Assembly (NCBI GenBank): GCA_964599375.1
Contig: CAZREW010000004.1
Location: 1-64,000, forward strand
Direction: 5' to 3'
DNA length: 64,000 nucleotides
Origin: JAUWCL01 sp964599375
GTDB lineage: Bacteria > Krumholzibacteriota > Krumholzibacteriia > Krumholzibacteriales > Krumholzibacteriaceae
The notes beneath the pieces are model-generated. The model did no database searches, was not told the DNA's origin, and was given only the letters and a program-made list of their open reading frames with translations. A program made the translations under genes and the position numbers. Positions 5,332 to 13,285 of this stretch are shown piece after piece (position 1 is the stretch's first letter; every line of letters starts with the position of its first letter).

Positions 5332-7017
5332 ATGACGCGAAAATGGAAAAATCGCAAAGGGAATCGCTTCCCGATCATGCAGGGTCTCCTGCCGATCCGA
5401 TGGCCTGCCGTTCCAGGCGAGATCATCGCGGGCGTCACCCTTGCAGCACTGGCCATCCCTGAGGTGATGGGATATACAAAGATCGCCGGTACGCCGGTCA
5501 TCACTGGGCTCTACACGATGCTCATCCCGGTCGGCCTGTTCGCCGTATTCGGGGCGTCTCGCCACCTGGTCGTGGGGGCTGATTCGGCGACCGCGGCGAT
5601 GCTCGCGGCCGGCCTTGCGGGTCTTGCTGCGGTGGAGTCCGCCGAATACGTCGCACTGGCGGGGGCGCTGACCCTGATGACTGCGGTCTTTCTCCTGCTC
5701 GCGCGCGTGCTTCGGCTCGGGTTTCTCGCAAATTTCCTCTCCCGCACCGTCCTTGTCGGATTCCTGACGGGAGTCGGTATCCAGGTTGCGCTCGGGCAGA
5801 TCCCGGGAATGCTGGGGCTGCACGGGGCGCGACATGGACCGGTCGGCTGGCTCCTTTTTGATTGGCGCGAGATCGGGCGGGTCCAGCCCTACGCCCTGGG
5901 CGTTTCTATCGCCGTGCTCGCAGTCATCGTCGGCTCGAAACGGATTTCTAAGCGGATTCCCGGTCCGCTGATCGCGATCATCGGCGCTATCGCGGCGAGT
6001 TGGGCCTTCGGTCTCGAGTCGAAGGGAGTCCCCGTCCTGGGTTCGATTCCGGGCGGGATGCCGACGATCGGAATGCCCGATGTCGCCTGGAGATGGGCAC
6101 TCGTGGAAAAGCTCCTACCGCTTGCCTTCGGCATGTTTATCGTCATTATCGCTCAGAGCGCCGCCACATCCAGGGCATATGCCGATCGGTATGACGAACA
6201 CATCAGCGAAAACGAGGATCTATTAGGTCTGAGCATGGCTAACATCGGCGCCGCTTTTTCCGGCGCTTTTGTAGTCAACGGAAGCCCGACGAAGACCCAG
6301 ATGGCAGACAGCGCCGGCGGACGGAGCCAGCTGACCCCGGTCGCGGCGGCCATGGTCGTGCTCCTTGTTCTGCTTTTTCTCACAGCGCCGCTGGCTCACA
6401 TGCCCCAGGCCGTGCTGGCCGCAGTGGTCCTCCTTATCGGCGTGGAGTTGATTGACGTGAAGGGGATGACCAGGATCTTCGTCGAACGCCCGTGGGAATT
6501 CTGGGTAGCCGTGGCCACGACCGCGATCGTCGTTTTCCGGGGCGTCGAACAGGGGATCCTGCTGGCGATCCTTCTCTCGCTGATCTCCCACACGCGCCAC
6601 GGGTACCGGCCGAAAAACTCCGTCGTTGTCATGGACGGGTCCGGGAAATGGCGGGCGTTTCCCGTCAGCCACCCGGGCCAGGTCGCGCCAGGCCTGTTGA
6701 TCTATCGCTTCAGTCACAGTATGTATTATGCGAACAGCGCGCAGCTTTCGGAAGAGGTGCAGAGCCTGGTCAAGAACGCGGAGCCGCCACTGAAGTGGTT
6801 CTGCATCGACTGCATCGCCGTCGATGACATCGATTTCTCGGCGGCCGGAATTCTGCGGAACTTCCTGGACCTGCTGATTAAGCGGAAGATCCGGCTCGTG
6901 CTCGCGGCCGTCTCGGATGATGTGAAACATGAACTCGATCGCTCCGGCGTGTCCGAACGGATGGACGGGGAAGCGTACTATCCCGCAATAGCAGACGTAG
7001 TTGACGCGTATGAATAA
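5332..7017 (+). CDS. SulP-family anion transporter with STAS domain
   Basis: A 561-residue transporter of the SLC26/SulP family, which moves sulfate, bicarbonate or related anions. The N-terminal half holds the PGEIIAGVTLAALAIPEVMG signature near residues 25-45 and about 11-14 membrane helices. A GSPTKTQMADSAGG-type loop lies near residue 320. A cytoplasmic STAS domain follows from about residue 459, where CIDCIAVDDIDFSAAGIL is the conserved core. ATG 5332 is chosen because the earlier in-frame ATG at 5236 lies within the hairpin and attC remnant. The substrate cannot be decided from the sequence. It may ride in the array as a large cassette or border it. Confidence 0.88.
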   Translation: MTRKWKNRKGNRFPIMQGLLPIRWPAVPGEIIAGVTLAALAIPEVMGYTKIAGTPVITGLYTMLIPVGLFAVFGASRHLVVGADSATAAMLAAGLAGLAAVESAEYVALAGALTLMTAVFLLLARVLRLGFLANFLSRTVLVGFLTGVGIQVALGQIPGMLGLHGARHGPVGWLLFDWREIGRVQPYALGVSIAVLAVIVGSKRISKRIPGPLIAIIGAIAASWAFGLESKGVPVLGSIPGGMPTIGMPDVAWRWALVEKLLPLAFGMFIVIIAQSAATSRAYADRYDEHISENEDLLGLSMANIGAAFSGAFVVNGSPTKTQMADSAGGRSQLTPVAAAMVVLLVLLFLTAPLAHMPQAVLAAVVLLIGVELIDVKGMTRIFVERPWEFWVAVATTAIVVFRGVEQGILLAILLSLISHTRHGYRPKNSVVVMDGSGKWRAFPVSHPGQVAPGLLIYRFSHSMYYANSAQLSEEVQSLVKNAEPPLKWFCIDCIAVDDIDFSAAGILRNFLDLLIKRKIRLVLAAVSDDVKHELDRSGVSERMDGEAYYPAIADVVDAYE

Positions 7018-7030
7018 ATAAGGAGGGATC

Positions 7031-7391
7031 ATGAAGAAGTCAGTTCCATGGATCGCACTTGTGCTATTTCTGGCAATGACAGTCCTAATCCACGCAGAAG
7101 ATACTCAGACGAAATACATCGATANNNNNNNNNNNNNNNNNNNNNNNNNNNNNNNNNNNNNNNNNNNNNNNNNNNNNNNNNNNNNNNNNNNNNNNNNNNN
7201 NNNNNNNNNNNNNNNNNNNNNNNNACGACTATCCTCTTACCGGCACCTTTGACTGGCAAAAATTCGGCGCTGTATTCATGATTCCCAATGGCACAGATAA
7301 AGTAGTTCTTCGTGCAGGTATAGCGGCCCCTGGCAATAATGGGGGGCAGGTATGGTTTGATGAAGTGCATATTCGAGAAATAGATGATTGA
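7031..7391 (+). CDS. secreted protein interrupted by the assembly gap
   Basis: ATG 7031 follows AAGGAGGG and opens a clear signal peptide (basic MKKS, hydrophobic core, cleavage near IHAED). The gap of 100 N (7125-7224) then hides the middle. Beyond it one frame reads YPLTGTFDWQKFGAVF, then VVLRAGIAAPGNNGGQVWFD, and stops at 7391; this resembles the last strands of carbohydrate-binding-like jelly-roll domains. The two parts are not in phase across 100 bases, so the real gap length differs. Joining them into one gene is an inference. Confidence 0.5.
7125..7224. other. assembly gap (100 N)
   Basis: Exactly 100 undetermined bases, the conventional placeholder for a scaffold gap of unknown size. 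It falls inside the secreted-protein gene. Repeats such as attC sites in the surroundings are a plausible reason for the assembly break. Confidence 0.99.
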
Positions 7392-7405
7392 ATGAACGTA
7401 AAAGG

Positions 7406-7503
7406 ACCTGACATTGCCCGCAGCTGGCGGTCTTGACTGTCACTGTGGCTGGGTGACACGCGCCGCGCCAGTCGGCAACCGAAGCTGAAAGCTGGAAGTC
7501 AGG
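7406..7503 (+). other. diverged attC site
   Basis: A CCTGAC core variant, the CCCGCAGCTGGCGGTCTTGACTGTCAC left half, a GCGCCGCGCCAGTCGGC centre, a CCGAAGCTGAAAGC right arm and a GTCAGG core variant. Both cores carry the same T/A to G/C change and remain complementary. (Left half quoted in overlapping parts of the shared consensus.). Confidence 0.65.
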
Positions 7504-7520
7504 AAAACATAGAAAAAGCA

Positions 7521-7575
7521 TCAGCGTGCACTCTTTGCACAGACAGTCGGATATGCCGACGATTGATCAGGCTCT
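7521..7575 (+). repeat. 55-base direct repeat, copy 1
   Basis: This segment and 11471-11525 match at 50 of 55 positions. The best conserved part is ACAGACAGTCGGATATGCCG followed by CGATTGATCAGGCTCT. Copy 1 lies right behind an attC site and upstream of the baeRF gene. It contains no ORF. Its role is unknown; it could be part of a cassette leader or of a lost gene. Confidence 0.8.
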
Positions 7576-7699
7576 GCTTGTTCCGCTGTCGATTGGATTG
7601 CTAGTCGTTTTGAAACGTCAAACTGAACAACCGGAATTCTGTTTATTAGCATATCCAGCAGGAAGTATGCTGTATCATTAAAACCAAAGGAGCACCTAG

Positions 7700-8800
7700 A
7701 TGTTTTCTGAAATCGACTTGCGAGAATTGACAGAACTTACTTCGCCAGATCGTTGCTTTCTAAGTCTCTATATAGAGGGCCCTGAATCGCTGGAGCATAT
7801 CGAACAGCGCATCGGGAAGATGTCGAAAGCCTTAGACGGCAATGAGGCCGAAAGGGATGAGCGCGAACACCTCAAGCAGAATTGGGGGATGGTGCAGAAG
7901 TACTGGGAGCGTAATCCGTATAAAAATGGGTCGGCCTGCATCTTTGTCTGCTGGCTGCTCGATTACCTTAAGGTTATTACTTTGCCGGTCAAGGTGAAAG
8001 ATCTGGTCTGGCTGGATTCGTCACCCTATGTCAGACCTCTGGCCGAACTGCAGGATGAGTACGAAAATGTGGCTGTTGTTGTAGTCGATAACAAGACTGC
8101 TCGAATCTTCATGGTGTCATCAGAGGTGGCCATCGATACGGAAGTCGTTCACGGTAATGTGAAGAATCATGTTCGAAAGGGAGGATGGTCACAGCAACGT
8201 TATGAACGGCGAAGAGACAAACAGATTCAGAATTATGCCAAAGAAATCGTCCAAGACCTTCAGTCGATTGAAAAGAAGGAGCATATCGACCATATCTTGC
8301 TTGTCGGTGGGAAAGAAATCCTCCATGAGATTTATGATAACCTTCCCCGGGTGCTTCAAGAAAAAACTGCCAGCAAGCGGTCCGATCTACATAAAGGCGG
8401 CACTTCAATCAACGAAGATATCCAGGAGTTGTTCGTCGAAGCCGAGAAGGAAAGTGACAATGACATATGGGAGCGGATACGTGGGGAGTATTTGCGCAGT
8501 GGCTTGGGGGTCGTGGGAATCGAGAATGTCCTCGCAGCAGCCATACAGGGCAAAGTCGACAGGATGATAGTTTGCAGGGAATTCAATCACACTGGATATC
8601 GCTGCCGGGAGTGTGATACATTGTTTACCAAACCAATCGAAGTCTGCACCACATGCAATTCCACTTCTTTGTTCGAGGTCGATGCGGTCAACGAAATAGT
8701 TGAGATAGTAGTAAAACAAGGCGGGGAAACAGACTTCGTAGATCCCATCGGTACACTGGTCGAGAGCGGTAGTATCGGCGCTCTCTTACGATATAAATAA
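7700..8800 (+). CDS. bacterial eRF1-like protein (baeRF family) with zinc ribbon
   Basis: A 366-residue protein related to archaeo-eukaryotic release factor 1. The central domain has VAVVVVDNKTARIFMV near residue 124 and a GGWSQQRYERRR segment near 161-172, where eRF1 proteins carry their peptidyl-hydrolysis loop. The C-terminal domain (about 190-366) carries a CxxC pair at Cys302/Cys305 and another at Cys316/Cys319, a zinc ribbon. Relatives are proposed to act in ribosome rescue or translation control, but bacterial members are poorly studied. ATG 7700 follows AAAGGAG. It is preceded by the 55-base repeat and bordered by diverged attC sites, so it is probably cassette cargo. Confidence 0.75.
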   Translation: MFSEIDLRELTELTSPDRCFLSLYIEGPESLEHIEQRIGKMSKALDGNEAERDEREHLKQNWGMVQKYWERNPYKNGSACIFVCWLLDYLKVITLPVKVKDLVWLDSSPYVRPLAELQDEYENVAVVVVDNKTARIFMVSSEVAIDTEVVHGNVKNHVRKGGWSQQRYERRRDKQIQNYAKEIVQDLQSIEKKEHIDHILLVGGKEILHEIYDNLPRVLQEKTASKRSDLHKGGTSINEDIQELFVEAEKESDNDIWERIRGEYLRSGLGVVGIENVLAAAIQGKVDRMIVCREFNHTGYRCRECDTLFTKPIEVCTTCNSTSLFEVDAVNEIVEIVVKQGGETDFVDPIGTLVESGSIGALLRYK

Positions 8801-8916
8801 TGGAGCTTAAGACATAGCATGTGTGATTACGTATACACGATCCGATCGTCTTATCGGCCGCCGTTGAAGCTGACGCAACAGAAAGCCTGCTTCAAGATGG
8901 GCTGCCTGAGAAAATC

Positions 8917-9081
8917 GTGCTACAGAACTACCAGCCTGTGGAGACGAACGTATTGTTCTGGCGGCTCACGTTACCTCATATCGTTTTCTTGGGTATAGTG
9001 TTCGCGGCTGGCTGCATTCTGGGAGCAGTGCTGGCGATGACGTGGTGCGTACGTCAGTCCAGGAACAAAGGCACCACTTGA
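8917..9081 (+). CDS. small LapA-like (DUF1049) membrane protein, perhaps N-terminally degraded
   Basis: A 54-codon reading frame starting with GTG. It reads LQNYQPVETNVLFWRLTLPH followed by one strongly hydrophobic helix and a basic tail. The QN..PV....LFW..LP pattern is the hallmark of the C-terminal half of LapA/DUF1049 inner-membrane proteins. The usual first helix is absent. The frame stays open upstream to about 8826 without a recognisable start, so the gene may be truncated. Its TGA stop touches the degenerate core of the next attC site. Confidence 0.5.
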   Translation: MLQNYQPVETNVLFWRLTLPHIVFLGIVFAAGCILGAVLAMTWCVRQSRNKGTT

Positions 9082-9175
9082 CCGGCGCTTGCAGCTGGCG
9101 GTCCTGGCTGTCACGGCGTCTGCGGGGCACCCGCCGCGCCAGCCGACGACCGCAGCCGAAGCTGAGTGCTAGGCC
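9077..9175 (+). other. attC site with degenerate cores
   Basis: The arms GCTTGCAGCTGGCGGTC and GACCGCAGCCGAAGCTGA and the centre GCACCCGCCGCGCCAGCC are well kept. The cores have changed to CTTGACC and TGCTAGGC. The right core has lost the invariant GTT triplet, so recombination here is doubtful. Confidence 0.7.
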
Positions 9176-9321
9176 GCGGTAAGCGTATTGTTTCTGCTTG
9201 ACGCCGGTCGTGGTGGACGCTAGGCTGTTCGGCCTTGGATAGTGCGTACACCCCAACTGCCCAAGTACCATAAAATCCGCGCTGACGCGGATGCCACGAA
9301 CAAGTATTGGAGGAACCAGGC

Positions 9322-10635
9322 TTGGCTTCCCGAACCGCTAAAGAGGGACAGATCGGATTCCTCGGAGCCGTGGCAATCGGCGTTGGCGGTATGGTTGGGG
9401 GAGGCATCTTTGCCGTTTTAGGATTGGCGGCGGTGCTTGCTGGGGGCGCGACGCCACTAGCATTTGTGGTGGCAGGTTGCGTCGCCCTTTTAACTGCCTA
9501 TTCTTACGCCAAGCTATCCGTTGCGTACCCCAACAATGGGGGAACGATTATTTTCATCGACAAGGCGTTTGGAGTAGACTGGCTTACGGGCACCAGCAAC
9601 ATGCTCCTCTGGCTTGGGTACATCGTCACGCTATCTCTCTATGCAGTAGCTTTTGGGAATTACGCGACAACATTTCTTCCGCAACACTTGCAGACACCGG
9701 TGATGAGCCATGTCTTAATAACTGCGGGGATCGTCCTGCCAACTGCTCTCAACCTGCTCAGTGCCGCAATCGTCAGCGAGACGGAGACGTATATTGTCGG
9801 CCTGAAAGTCACTATACTTATACTGGTGATTGCGTTGGGTTTCGGCTCAATCGAACCACAGCGTATCCAACCGAGTGGATGGCCGTCGATTCTGTCGATT
9901 GTAGGCGCCGGGATGATCATCTTCGTGGCGTTCGAGGGGTTTGAACTCATAGCAAACACAGCCGCGTCTATAAGAGATTATCGCACGGCACTCCCAAGAG
10001 CCTATTATTTCACGGTCCTGTTCGTCATACTTCTCTATGTCTTGATCGCGTTGATCGTGGTTGGCTCTTTGACACCCGACCAGATCGCCGCGGCACAAGA
10101 CTTCGCTCTGGCTGAAGCGGCCCGGCCATCACTGGGGCAGTTCGGGTTTACGCTTGTCGGGATCACGGCCTTATTAGCAACCCTTTCCGCCATAAACTCG
10201 ACCCTGTATGGCGCTGCTCGCCTGAGCTACTCCATTGCGACAGAGGGAGAACTGCCAAAAGACTTCGAACGCAAAGTCTGGAACCAACCCGTCGGCCTGC
10301 TGATCACGTCCGGAGCAGCGCTTGCCTTATCGAATCTGGCCAACCTGTCCAGCATCTCGATGATGGCAAGTGCGTGCTTCCTGATCATCTTTACGCTCGT
10401 CAACCTCGCCAGCCTGGTCCGGTGGAAGGAGACGATGAGTAACAGGTTGATCGCTCTTTGTGGTGTGCTCTTCTGCGCTGCTGCACTCCTCGCACTTATG
10501 GGACACGTGGCACAAAACAACCCCTCGCAGCTCTGGGTACTGGCAGGGCTGATAGGATTGTCTGGTGCGCTCGAAGGTGTGTATACCTTATTCCTAAAAA
10601 AAGAAGAGCATAAGAGACGTATTCGTGGAACATGA
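9322..10635 (+). CDS. APC-superfamily amino-acid permease
   Basis: A 437-residue transporter with about 12 membrane helices. The start contains the signature GFLGAVAIGVGGMVGGGIFA at residues 10-30, the unwound helix 1 of APC permeases. Helix 6 contains FVAFEGFELIANTAASIRD, and the STLYGAARLSYSIATEGELP segment precedes helix 9. The substrate is probably an amino acid or amine; the sequence does not decide which. TTG 9322 is chosen as start because GGAGG lies eight bases upstream; the earlier TTG at 9307 has no site. The following SDR remnant overlaps the stop by four bases. Confidence 0.85.
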   Translation: MASRTAKEGQIGFLGAVAIGVGGMVGGGIFAVLGLAAVLAGGATPLAFVVAGCVALLTAYSYAKLSVAYPNNGGTIIFIDKAFGVDWLTGTSNMLLWLGYIVTLSLYAVAFGNYATTFLPQHLQTPVMSHVLITAGIVLPTALNLLSAAIVSETETYIVGLKVTILILVIALGFGSIEPQRIQPSGWPSILSIVGAGMIIFVAFEGFELIANTAASIRDYRTALPRAYYFTVLFVILLYVLIALIVVGSLTPDQIAAAQDFALAEAARPSLGQFGFTLVGITALLATLSAINSTLYGAARLSYSIATEGELPKDFERKVWNQPVGLLITSGAALALSNLANLSSISMMASACFLIIFTLVNLASLVRWKETMSNRLIALCGVLFCAAALLALMGHVAQNNPSQLWVLAGLIGLSGALEGVYTLFLKKEEHKRRIRGT

Positions 10636-11156
10636 TCCGCATGATCGGGATCATCCAGAACGCTGGGATACAGAGATATATTGATCTAAAAAAAGGGTAT
10701 GAGGAACTCAAATCAGGCGAAGACGAGATTGCAACCAATTTTGTTTCCGCAGTGGAACTGACCGCCCTCTTCATCGGTCATCTGATGAAAAGACCATCAG
10801 CTGCGATTATCAATGTGAGTTCAGGGCTCGGGCTGGTGCCCATGCTCAATACGCCTATCTACAGCGCAACAAAGGCAGCGATCCATACCAATTCTCTTGT
10901 GCTTCGACAACAGCTTAAAGACACATCGATAAAAGTTGTTGAGATCGTGCCGCCTATGGTCGACACCGGCTTGAACAGAAAAGGACGTGACGGCGCCCAT
11001 CTCAAATTCAGAGGTATCAGTCTATCGGAATATATTCCAACCGTCATCAAGGGACTTGAAAACGATTTAGACATGATATTCCATAGCGATGGAGAAAAAA
11101 TCATGTTGGAATCTCGCAGTGAATCGGAGATGCGTCTACTCAAATCATCCCGGTGA
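10632..11156 (+). pseudogene. short-chain dehydrogenase/reductase lacking its N-terminus
   Basis: The 174 codons match the central and C-terminal part of classical SDR oxidoreductases (DltE-like). There is an NAG motif (IIQNAGIQRY), an active-site Ser in INVSSGLGLVP, and the catalytic YSATK with Tyr and Lys, then VEIVPPMVDTGL. The first about 75 residues, including the GxxxGxG cofactor loop, are missing. The ATG overlaps the permease stop, which suggests a deletion that fused the gene to the permease end. Without the NAD(P)-binding loop it is unlikely to work. Confidence 0.75.
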
Positions 11157-11192
11157 ACAGGCGGGATCACCGGTTGGTAACAGCCGACCATC

Positions 11193-11417
11193 GTGTGTCG
11201 TAAGCAGGTCGCGATCGGCCCGGGACAGGAAAATGCGGGCGCCGACGCTCCCGTGCGCTTCATCTACATTGTCGATATCGAAAGGTTCAAAAATGCGGGA
11301 TTTCAGGAACCGGGGCTCCATGACCCAGAGATCCAGAAATCATATTCCTTTGTAGACACCGGCCTGATCGCGCAAAACGTGTATCTCGCATCGTTTTCGT
11401 TGGGATTTGTTTCGTAG
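11193..11417 (+). pseudogene. nitroreductase-family fragment
   Basis: Residues APVRFIYIVDIERFKNAGF and HDPEIQKSYSFVDTGLIAQN match the middle of SagB/nitroreductase-like flavoproteins, where a substrate-side helix is followed by the dimer helix. Neither the N-terminal FMN-binding part nor the C-terminus is present, and the frame stops directly after the LASFSLGF segment. It is a relic between the SDR fragment and the second copy of the 55-base repeat. Confidence 0.55.
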
Positions 11418-11470
11418 TTTCACAACTGCGACAAGGTCGCACTTGAGAAAAAGCTCAGTTTGAAGCCAAA

Positions 11471-11525
11471 TCAGTGTGTACTATTTGGACAGACAGTCGG
11501 ATATGCCGCCGATTGATCAGGCTCT
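11471..11525 (+). repeat. 55-base direct repeat, copy 2
   Basis: This is the second copy of the segment at 7521-7575 (50 of 55 positions identical). It is followed by an ORF6N fragment and an attC site, whereas copy 1 follows an attC site. No terminal inverted repeats or target duplications are visible. Confidence 0.8.
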
Positions 11526-11552
11526 CAAATCGGGGATTTACAGCAGCGGATC

Positions 11553-11670
11553 TTGATGATTCGCCGTGAGAAGGTCGGGCTTGACGTAGATTTGGCTGAA
11601 TTCTACTGTGTGACTACGAAACGGCTGAATGAACGCAAGTTCCTGGGAAAAGACAGAGATGGTTCCAAAA
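11553..11670 (+). pseudogene. ORF6N-domain fragment
   Basis: The residues IRREKVGLDVDLAEFYCVTT and KRLNE match the start of ORF6N domains, phage- and mobile-element-associated putative DNA-binding modules whose hallmark is DLAxLYxVxTKxLN. Only about 25 residues of the domain are present, after which similarity ends and the frame runs into an attC site. The upstream sequence agrees with the family for a few more codons. This is a relic of a mobile-element gene. Confidence 0.55.
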
Positions 11671-11673
11671 TGA

Positions 11674-11773
11674 AACTGACGAGTGTTTGCAGCTGGTGTC
11701 TTTGGCTGTCACGGCAGCTGAGCAGCACCCGCCGCGTAACCCCGGCGAGCGCGGCTGAAGCGAGACGTTCGGC
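11674..11773 (+). other. diverged attC site, last clear one of the array
   Basis: An AACTGAC left core, GTTTGCAGCTGGTGTCTTTG arm, GCACCCGCCGCG centre, GCGGCTGAAGCGAGAC arm and a GTTCGGC right core. Sites further right are not convincing, so the array ends here or has decayed beyond this point. Confidence 0.65.
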
Positions 11774-11779
11774 GAAAGG

Positions 11780-12571
11780 ATGGCACAGGAATTGACAATC
11801 GTTCTCGAAACCCAATCACTGACACGCCGTTTCAACGGGCGGACCGCCGTAGACGAGCTGACTATGACCGCTGAAAGCGGTGAGATCTTCATTTTATTGG
11901 GACCGAATGGGGCCGGCAAATCGACGACTATCAAGATGCTAAACACGCTGCTTCCCCCCACCTCAGGAAGTGCTCGGGTGGCTGGCTTCAACATCGTTCG
12001 TCAGGCTGAAGATGTGCGGCGTGTGATCGGCTACGTACCGCATGATCGCTGCGGATGGCATGCTCACGGGCTACGAGAATCTCTTGATCTTTGCCAAGCT
12101 ATACGACATTCCGCGCCGACAACGCCAATCACGCATCCAGGAGGCTATCGGCTTCATGGGGCTGAGCGACGCCGCGGACCGGATGGTGAAACAGTATTCC
12201 GGCGGTATGATCCGCCGTCTGGAGATCGCCCAGTCTATGTTACACCGGCCGCAAGTGCTGTTTCTGGACGAGCCGACTGGTGGATTGGATCCGATTGCCC
12301 ACAAGGCGTTCTGGGACCACCTGATCCAACTTCGGGATACCTCCGGCAGGACGGTTATCTCACGACCCACCTCATGGAAGAGGAGGATGCTTTCTGTTCG
12401 CGTTTGGCCATCATGAATCAAACAACAAACTCGCCATTGAAGTGCTCAAGGGATGAACGTGTACACGCCGGAGAGTTTCTGAGATTGCTACATGAATTTG
12501 CCCCAGATGAAGAAAAATTCTACGCCGAAGGCGTAGAGGAAGTAGATGAAGAAATCAAGAAAATGAAGTAA
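11780..12571 (+). pseudogene. DrrA-type ABC transporter ATPase broken by two frameshifts
   Basis: Frame 1 carries the Walker A motif GPNGAGKST near residue 40 and runs to VIGYVP at about 12035. The sequence continues in another frame from MIAADGMLTGYENLL (12042), which holds the signature YSGGM and Walker B VLFLDEPTGGLD. At about 12355 the family sequence returns to frame 1 with LTTHLMEEEDAFCSRLAIMN. The intact ancestor was a daunorubicin-resistance-like efflux ATPase. The tail after 12420 no longer resembles the family. Its permease partner is absent. Confidence 0.8.
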
Positions 12572-12813
12572 AGATACCTTCGGGGAAAAGTGTCCAAAAA
12601 GGCGCTACACCGGGCGGCAATTCCGCTTCGCTCCATTGTCGCCGGGGAGCCGGGCCATAAGGCAGTTCGAAGGATTATTCCATGGCGGATGCTTTGGAAA
12701 GAAATAAGCATATTGTTCATGATCACATACAAAATGACGGAGCGAAAGGAGATATACTTGAAGTACGACACTCGTTATGCAGGCCTTAAGGCGTTGGCGT
12801 CCCAAGGAGGATA
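12572..12813. other. gene-poor stretch
   Basis: Apart from a 74-codon frame at 12590-12814 with no family resemblance and no convincing start, I see no gene. The frame's first residues are basic and its middle is weakly hydrophobic. The stretch ends in AAGGAGG, the ribosome site of the next gene. Confidence 0.4.
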
Positions 12814-13227
12814 ATGAAGAACCATTCCCTTCTCGTTGTCGATGGGATTGCGGATCTAATCCTGGGTCTCGCGCTGATCGCAGCTCGAGGCCGTGCTTTC
12901 CATTGGATTGGCGTTCCGCGGCCCTCTAACTTCTTTTACACGAATATTCTGGGAGGGGTCTTGGTCGGAATAGGTGTCGCGCTCCTGATACAGACGTATC
13001 AGCGGACGCCGGTTCCTTCCGGACTCGGCATCCTGGGTGCGACGTGGATCAACATCTGCGGTGCGGGAGTCCTGGCGGTGTGGTTGCTGTTCGGACGACT
13101 TGCCATCCCGACCAGGGGAGTTGTGCTGCTATCGTGTATCGCCGCCATCGTGCTCTTGATAGCCGTCTTGGAGCTGATCTCGGTGAAAAGAGAGAGCGCG
13201 GACCGTGACGGCGGACATTGCGCGTGA
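12814..13227 (+). CDS. small multi-pass membrane protein
   Basis: A 137-residue protein with four hydrophobic segments (about 7-25, 45-66, 73-95 and 102-124) and a short charged tail rich in Arg, Glu and Asp. AGGAGG lies just upstream of ATG 12814. The DGIADLILGLAL start resembles other small uncharacterised four-helix proteins, such as the cassette protein at 2671. No named family is recognised. It lies in the flexible zone next to pseudogenes. Confidence 0.65.
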   Translation: MKNHSLLVVDGIADLILGLALIAARGRAFHWIGVPRPSNFFYTNILGGVLVGIGVALLIQTYQRTPVPSGLGILGATWINICGAGVLAVWLLFGRLAIPTRGVVLLSCIAAIVLLIAVLELISVKRESADRDGGHCA

Positions 13228-13285
13228 AACAAGCGTGATACCTCTCTGGACCCTCTGAGGCAAATTGAAGCACGGCGGTAAGGTT

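Noticed and set aside
6040..6060. tRNA-like T-arm string GGTTCGATTCC
   Set aside because: It lies inside the SulP coding region and no matching acceptor, D or anticodon arms surround it.
6223..7032. 269-codon minus-strand frame opposite the SulP transporter
   Set aside because: Low-complexity charged translation; the SulP and STAS domains on the plus strand explain the region.
12590..12814. 74-codon frame between the ABC relic and the next membrane gene
   Set aside because: No ribosome site and no family resemblance.
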